From contig NC_064433.1 of NCBI RefSeq assembly GCF_023343835.1, forward strand, positions 66,300,032 to 66,364,031: a stretch of 64,000 nt of DNA. The letters run 5' to 3'. The stretch comes from Lagopus muta (lineage: Eukaryota; Chordata; Aves; Galliformes; Phasianidae). Position numbers and translations under genes: made by a program. Under the pieces are notes generated by a model. It saw nothing but the letters and a program-made list of their open reading frames with translations, did not search any database and had not been told where the DNA came from. Of this stretch, positions 58,804-64,000 are shown in pieces (the first letter of the stretch is position 1; each line of letters opens with the position of its first letter).

Positions 58804-59296
58804 CTCTTTGAGCTGATGATCCTTGCAAACCCACTTGCCAAGGCTAAAGGAGTTGTACCATCTGAAAGTCTGAAAACCTCAGATTATATGAATACCTTAA
58901 AATGTTTATTATTTCGACCTCAGTTCACTGTTCACATGTCTTTTAGGTTTGTTACAGCTGCTGAATGCCTGGGGGCAGCGGACTGCCATCGTTCATCTGG
59001 CATCGGTCAGTACCCCCGCTATCCTATTGCTGGCTGACGCTGTACCCTGACATGGCGGCCGGGCTATCGCGCCGTTGGGAGGCGGGCGCCCCCTAGTGGT
59101 CAACAACGAGCAGCACACGCGGTGTGCGAAACGGAGCCGCCTGGTTCTGGGGTGGCATGGGGCTCTGCGGTTAAGATGAGTTTGTGGGCTGGCTTGGATT
59201 TGCCCTCTCTAGTCGTCACATGGAATGATATTTGTGAGGCTGTCAGCCCCGCCTTGGTTTTCAGAGAAAAGGGTGACTTGGGCAGATTTGATATTA
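58804..59296. other. Intergenic spacer with CpG-rich patch
   Basis: Contains a compact CpG-rich stretch at about 58,975-59,160 (ATGGCGGCCGGGCTATCGCG and similar) in otherwise CpG-poor surroundings, with the CTCF motif at its centre. No exon recognised. Confidence 0.5.
59086..59102 (-). promoter_or_regulatory. Strong CTCF-binding motif between LDHB and GYS2
   Basis: The minus strand reads TGACCACTAGGGGGCGC, whose core CCACTAGGGGGCGC matches the vertebrate CTCF consensus CCASYAGRKGGCRS at every position. It sits inside a CpG-rich patch and about 1.8 kb before the GYS2 coding start. It is a good candidate insulator or loop anchor. Binding itself is inferred. Confidence 0.7.
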
Positions 59297-59385
59297 GAAT
59301 CATAGGATGGCGGAATCATAGAATGGCTTAGGTTGGAAGGGACCTCAAAGATTATCTAGTGCCATCCTCAGAAATGGGGTTCAGA
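59297..59385 (-). mobile_element. Very short CR1 3' end, antisense
   Basis: Inverted terminal repeats (AGAATCATAGGATGG and GGAATCATAGAATGG) followed by GGTTGGAAGGGACCTCAAAG and ATTATCTAGTGCC. Only the last about 90 bases of a CR1. Confidence 0.88.
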
Positions 59386-60935
59386 AATGAGGAGGCCCCC
59401 GCAGTATTACAGGTTTTTCATCTAAATAACGTGAGCCAGCTGCTCTGAGGTACTACATTGCCTGTGTGCTGTTGTATACACGTCCATTCTTGCAGACTGG
59501 CAGCATAATGGTAAACAAGAGATGAATATGGTGATGCTGTGACAAAGCAATGTTGGCATATGTGGGCCTTAAGCTCTCCCACAGTTCAAATATTTACTGG
59601 TTTACAGCATTCCTTACATTTCTATTTTACAGGATGCTGTCCATTCCATGCAATTATGTAAATTGCAGTATTTATTACTGGTTTCTATATAGGAAAGAAA
59701 AGAAAGTCATATTTGTATTACTTTTATACAGATGGGCGGCCTGTCTTCTAAACCTATCGCCTTGGACTTGCTCCGTCCATCTGTGCTGCTATGAAGTCCA
59801 CGCCTGCCATTGCCTTCCATAGAGCTAGTGATGCCCTGGATATCACCTGGAGATCTGGAGATCTGGTCAGCGCTGAACTCTGGATTTTGGGCAAGTTGTT
59901 TTCTAATCTCAGACTCTGACTGAGTGGACACAGCTGTCCCAGAGGAGCTAGGCTCTCAGCATAAGCACATAAGTATCATCACAGTAGGCAGCTGCTCTGT
60001 GGGTCTTGGGAGGTCTTAAGCTGCAAGCTCTGCAGATGTGTGCACTCCTTGCAGCATCCTAGCTTTGTCCTTTGTGCTGCAGCAAGATGGGTGCATTTTT
60101 TCCCTGGGCCCAGAGGCCAGAGAAAAAGAGAAACCATATGGAAAATAGGGGACAAGATCTGCAGGGAGTGCCACCAAAAACATGTAAATAGAGCAACTGT
60201 AGCTCTGTCTGTAGAAACTCTCAGATATGCAGACCTGTCCTAAAGCAGAATGAAACCAACAGCTTGCCCAGAGAGGGAACACAGCTGGAATTCACTGTGG
60301 AAGGCAAGTTGTGTGAGGCAAATTAGTGCTTTTGGACTGATGGACTGAACAAGAATAGGTAACAGTGCTTAACCTGACAAGTAATCTTACAGGCATCATG
60401 TAGAAAGAGCCTGTTTACCCTGCTGGCCAGTGGGTAGAGAAAGTCTATGAGTGGTAACAGGCAGGGGAGGACTCGGGGGCCGGACTCAGATCAGGTGGTG
60501 AACTCAGAGTGTCCTCTTTCCTGGAGTTTGCTCAGGGCAGTGCTGAATTTACAGCTGGTGAGTTTCAATTGTTCCTGAAGGAGAAGATACTGAATGCTGT
60601 GACTGGGGAGCTCAAAACCAATTTTTACCTCCCTTTAGGGGCAGAAGAAAGGCCTGCCCCCAAAGCGAAGACCTTCCTCAGGTCAGTCTTTTTTAAATTC
60701 TTACCTCTGCCAGCAGCTGCTTCTCAAGCCCTGAGGATTTCACTGAGCCAATTTAATGCTGGTGGTCAGACAGTTTAAACCCATTAGCTGCCAGCTACCT
60801 GAGTAAATTTTCTTCTCCAAACCCAGCGCACCGGCAGACCACTCCAAGCAGAACTGCAGAGAAACGGCTACATTAAGCGGACATTTGAGTACAACTGTTG
60901 TGGCCTGCGTGGTGAGCATTTAGGGGCTGAAGAAA
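59386..60935. other. GYS2 upstream flank
   Basis: No exon recognised with confidence. It must hold the GYS2 promoter and 5' UTR. A T/A-rich TTTTTTAAAT near 60,689 could be a TATA-like element, but this is weak. A 90-codon ORF at 60,509-60,778 has no recognisable domain. Confidence 0.4.
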
Positions 60936-61056
60936 ATGCCACTGGCTAGATCACTGTCCATGACCTCTCTTAATGGGCTTCCTCAATGGGAAGATGAAGA
61001 CCTACCAGTGGAGGACTTGTTGCTCTTTGAAGTTTCTTGGGAAGTTACCAACAAAG
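60936..61056 (+). CDS. GYS2: Liver glycogen synthase, first coding exon (partial gene)
   Basis: First 40 codons plus one base of GYS2, the hepatic enzyme that adds glucose from UDP-glucose to growing glycogen. The peptide starts [20 protein letters not shown] and ends [10 protein letters not shown], which I recognise as the glycogen synthase N-terminus. Ser8 and Ser11, the positions of regulatory phosphorylation sites 2 and 2a, are present; Arg5 provides an R-x-x-S context for Ser8. ATG has A at -3, and an in-frame TAG lies at 60,921-60,923, so the start is well fixed. The exon ends AACAAAG before GTTTGT, in the phase expected for the next codon (Val). Exon 2, beginning VGGIYTV in the family, is not found before the window ends. 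The remaining exons lie outside. Confidence 0.95.
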
Positions 61057-64000
61057 GTTTGTACAACACTCCTAAGAGTCAGCACTGCTGTTTTTGTGGA
61101 AGTGGGAGGAGAAGTGTAGGATGTGGTCATGAGGGGCATTAAAGGGAGACAGGGCAAAAGCTGGCTGCGTGTGTTTTGTATCGGCAGGAACAAATGTGGC
61201 ATCCATGTTTGTGTGTGGGCTGCATCTGCATGTACTTCCGTGGAAGGAGCACAGTAGTGTCAGGACATGTATTTGTCTGCACACCAGTCACCACCAGGGC
61301 TGTGTTGTTTAAACAAACATCTAAGTGTTATGCCCAGGTGTGCATGTTTATGAATATACAGACATTCCTTTGTACGTATTTAGATTTTATCTTCTATGCA
61401 AATTCACTTGGGAATATAACACATGAAAATAGGCTGCAAAGCAAACACTAAATTCAGAGAAGTTAGTAGTTTCTCCTTCTATAGCAGTGTGGAAAAGAGG
61501 CCCAATTTGAAATAGTCACAAATAAACATAGTTGCATTAAAACCACTGAACAAAAACAGACGTCAATGACCAACAGTCTTTACGCCAGCTGAAACCCTTT
61601 TGGACTGGCTTTTGCAAACACAGGTAGTGCCAGACAGGGACTTCATGTTTTGCACACGTGTACAGATTCAAAATCTGCTCACCACGCAGTGTTACACGTA
61701 AAGTCTATGCTACTTGTTACGCAAAGATCTTTCTGCCTCCATTACCAATTCCTTCATCAAAATATACCCCTTTCATAGAATGGAATCATTTTGGCTAGGT
61801 GCAGTTCACTAAGGGGGGACAGGCTCCATTTTTGCCATAAAAGCAAATTAGTATGAGTAAATGATTGACCTATGTGTCTTATTGTCCTGGCAGATAAATA
61901 AAGAGATTAGACTGAAGAGAGGATCTGTAATCTGCTAAGATTTTAACCCTAACGAGGAAATATGTGTGAGAGGAGCAGAGTGCTAGGGTCTATCACTCTG
62001 GTGGAACTAGAATTAATATTCTGTGATCGCTTCCAGTATTTAGTCTGCACTGAACTGCAATTTTACTTGCCCAGGAGGATCAATACACAGAGGTAGTACA
62101 GAGTAGCTGTTACACTTTGAATCCCTGTGGGCTTATTTTTCAGTAGTTTTAGTCAAGTTTTTTGAGGTAGTTGTCTACTGTCAGAATTTGGAGCATGCAG
62201 CATTTACTTTTGCAGCATGCATGGTAAGTAAGCCACTGGCAAGCAGATGGCAGCAGAAATCTGGAAAGTTCAGATGTCCTCCTTCACATTTCTGAGCCCT
62301 GTGCTATTTACATACTCTGTTATCTGGACCCCCTGGCTACAGGGATCACACAGATATTTAAGAAAAAGTAAAGAAGAATTAGATGTATCTGTCTTTATGT
62401 GAAGAATGCTGAGAATGTTTTGATCATCCATACAGCTTTTAATGACCTTATTTCTAGCTGTGTCAGTTGATTTGGCTGCACTGATTAGTTTCGTGTTTTA
62501 TGGGAGAACTAATATTTATAATAGAGTGAACATTTTTTCAAATTAGTTAAAAATAAAGGTGCTATTAATTGTCCCAGGTGTCAAACTCATATGTCCAAAT
62601 GGAGCTGACACAGCTAGACATAGCAGTGTCTTCATTAAAACTGGATTTCTGTACAAAATTCCCATCAGCCAACCCTGACTGGAAATGTTTGTGGAAAAAA
62701 TCTTTAACAAGCCTATTTCAGCTTACTTTTCTGTGAGCCTTTATATTCTTGCTGCTGAAGGCTTTTTTTCCTGTGTGTTCCATGCAATTGAATGTCAAAG
62801 TCACATGATGAGATTCCCCAGTGACCTTTTTATAAACAGTTCTTGGAAAACATTAAGGCATTGGGCTTATAAGGAAAGAGAATAGCCAACAAAAGGGAGA
62901 GTCTTCACAGAAGATACACAGGCTTAGGAAATACAATCACTTACACCGTTTTCCCCATCCTCCTTTAGCGTAAGGAATTGTTCATTTTACTAAGTAGCCT
63001 GCCCCCACATAGATTTAATGCTGCTGCATGTTTCAGTGTTTTAGTTTTAATGTTGCTATCTATATTTCTAATATAGAGGGAAAGATAAGCATAAGCTGGG
63101 CTTATTGCCCTGACAAGCTCATTTGATGATTTAATATGATGGCTTAATATTTCTTTTCTGGCAATGCAAAGCTGTTTCAGCATGAAGTTAGCTCATGCAG
63201 CTGAAGTGGTGTAATGTTGCTGCTGCCTACAGGAGAGTTCAAGTCTTTATATGTGCCTTGTGTGTATCACTAGTTGCTTGTAAGCAGTGCCCTTTGCAAG
63301 TAGCTTCAGTTTTCTGAACTTCACAAATACATTTGCCTTCAGAGTTGGAGGACAATGAAAGGTCCTGCAACTACAGGAGTATATGTGAGTATATGTGAGT
63401 ACATGTGATTGTGTGGTATGAGAGGGTTTTCATTTGCTAGACTGCCTGTTGGAAAAGAGGGCTGACTGGCATTTCCTTGAGCAGGAGGTGGTGCTGGTTG
63501 GTACTGAGGTCTATGATGCAGTGGAAGGAAAGGATTTGTCAGTTGCATGAACTCAATATTCAGAGATATGCAAGTATTCATTATTCCCAGAGCCTCTTAA
63601 GTTCTTTCTCAACAGCTGCCACAGTGAAGGTGCCTCCCTTTTTTAAGTCTAGTTCATTTAACACATGCTCTAACTAGCAGAGTTTTCTACTTGCCTATGC
63701 TTCCTTTTTATACTCTCTGATCCAGTGCTGCCTGTGCTGAGTGGCAGCTTCTGACATAAGAACTGCAAAGCACCAGCATCTCAGTTATTCTTTTTTCCCC
63801 TGGCTTACATAGCCAATTTGGAGCATGAAGAGATAAGATAGCTGAAGGAGAGAATGAGAGATTAAAAGAAAAAAGGAACTCATCTGGAAGTGTGACTCTC
63901 CCTCCACCTTACCCCCAAGTAAAGCAAAAAGGAACTTGCCGCTTAAAATGTGAGCACAACATTGACACCATCTTGCACTGGAAGTCTTCTGTCACAAATG
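61057..64000 (+). other. GYS2: GYS2 intron 1 (partial)
   Basis: Runs from the GTTTGT donor to the window edge. It is AT-rich with no exon 2 recognised and no clear repeat family. A short tandem repeat (ATATGTGAGT, about three units) lies at 63,379-63,408. Confidence 0.85.
63379..63408 (+). repeat. Short 10-bp tandem repeat in GYS2 intron 1
   Basis: ATATGTGAGT repeated about three times, the last unit diverged to ACATGTGATT. Confidence 0.8.

Noticed and set aside
60509-60778. 90-codon ORF upstream of GYS2, considered as a possible upstream exon
   Set aside because: It ends in a stop before the GYS2 ATG, and an in-frame TAG at 60,921 separates it from the GYS2 frame. No known domain.
61770-61830. 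CATAGAATGGAATCATTTTGG resembling a CR1 end
   Set aside because: No continuing CR1 3' UTR follows, so the similarity may be chance.

Overview
This is a vertebrate nuclear window, almost certainly from a bird. Three observations support that: many interspersed fragments of CR1 LINE retrotransposons in several subfamilies, some ending in the avian CR1 3' octamer repeat (ATTCTATG-like); no Alu/L1-type repeats seen; and an LDHB protein of 333 codons with chicken/duck-like residues. I cannot name the species. A galliform or anseriform would fit, but this is inference.

Layout. Positions 1 to about 41,450 hold no recognisable host exon. This is unique intergenic sequence broken by about ten CR1 insertions in both orientations, two of them long enough (about 1.4 kb) to carry reverse-transcriptase remnants. 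One locus (12.5-13.6 kb) carries a rare remnant of the CR1 ORF1 esterase domain. A CpG-rich promoter follows (about 41.5-42.3 kb). Next comes the complete coding region of LDHB on the + strand: seven coding exons of 126, 118, 174, 174, 118, 124 and 168 nt between 42,090 and 51,353, all with GT/AG junctions. A polyadenylation signal lies at 51,513. LDHB intron 4 contains a CR1 fragment.

From 51.5 to 60.9 kb lies an intergenic spacer. It holds an old CR1, a degenerate direct duplication (about 53.5 and 54.3 kb), two head-to-tail CR1 3' ends (57.6-58.8 kb) and a small CpG-rich patch with a near-consensus CTCF motif (59,086-59,102). At 60,936-61,056 is the first coding exon of GYS2 (liver glycogen synthase), also on the + strand. 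The rest of GYS2 runs off the right edge through intron 1.

LDHB followed by GYS2 on the same strand is the conserved vertebrate order (KCNJ8-LDHB-GYS2 in human). Both genes act in carbohydrate metabolism: LDHB interconverts lactate and pyruvate, and GYS2 builds hepatic glycogen. They have separate promoters, and nothing in the sequence suggests joint regulation beyond proximity. Most open reading frames elsewhere in the window are chance ORFs or CR1 remnants. I did not find an undescribed multi-gene system. The most useful leads are the CTCF-like sites, a Gly-to-Asp change in LDHB, the absence of the LDHBx readthrough extension, the paired promoter repeat and the internally deleted CR1.
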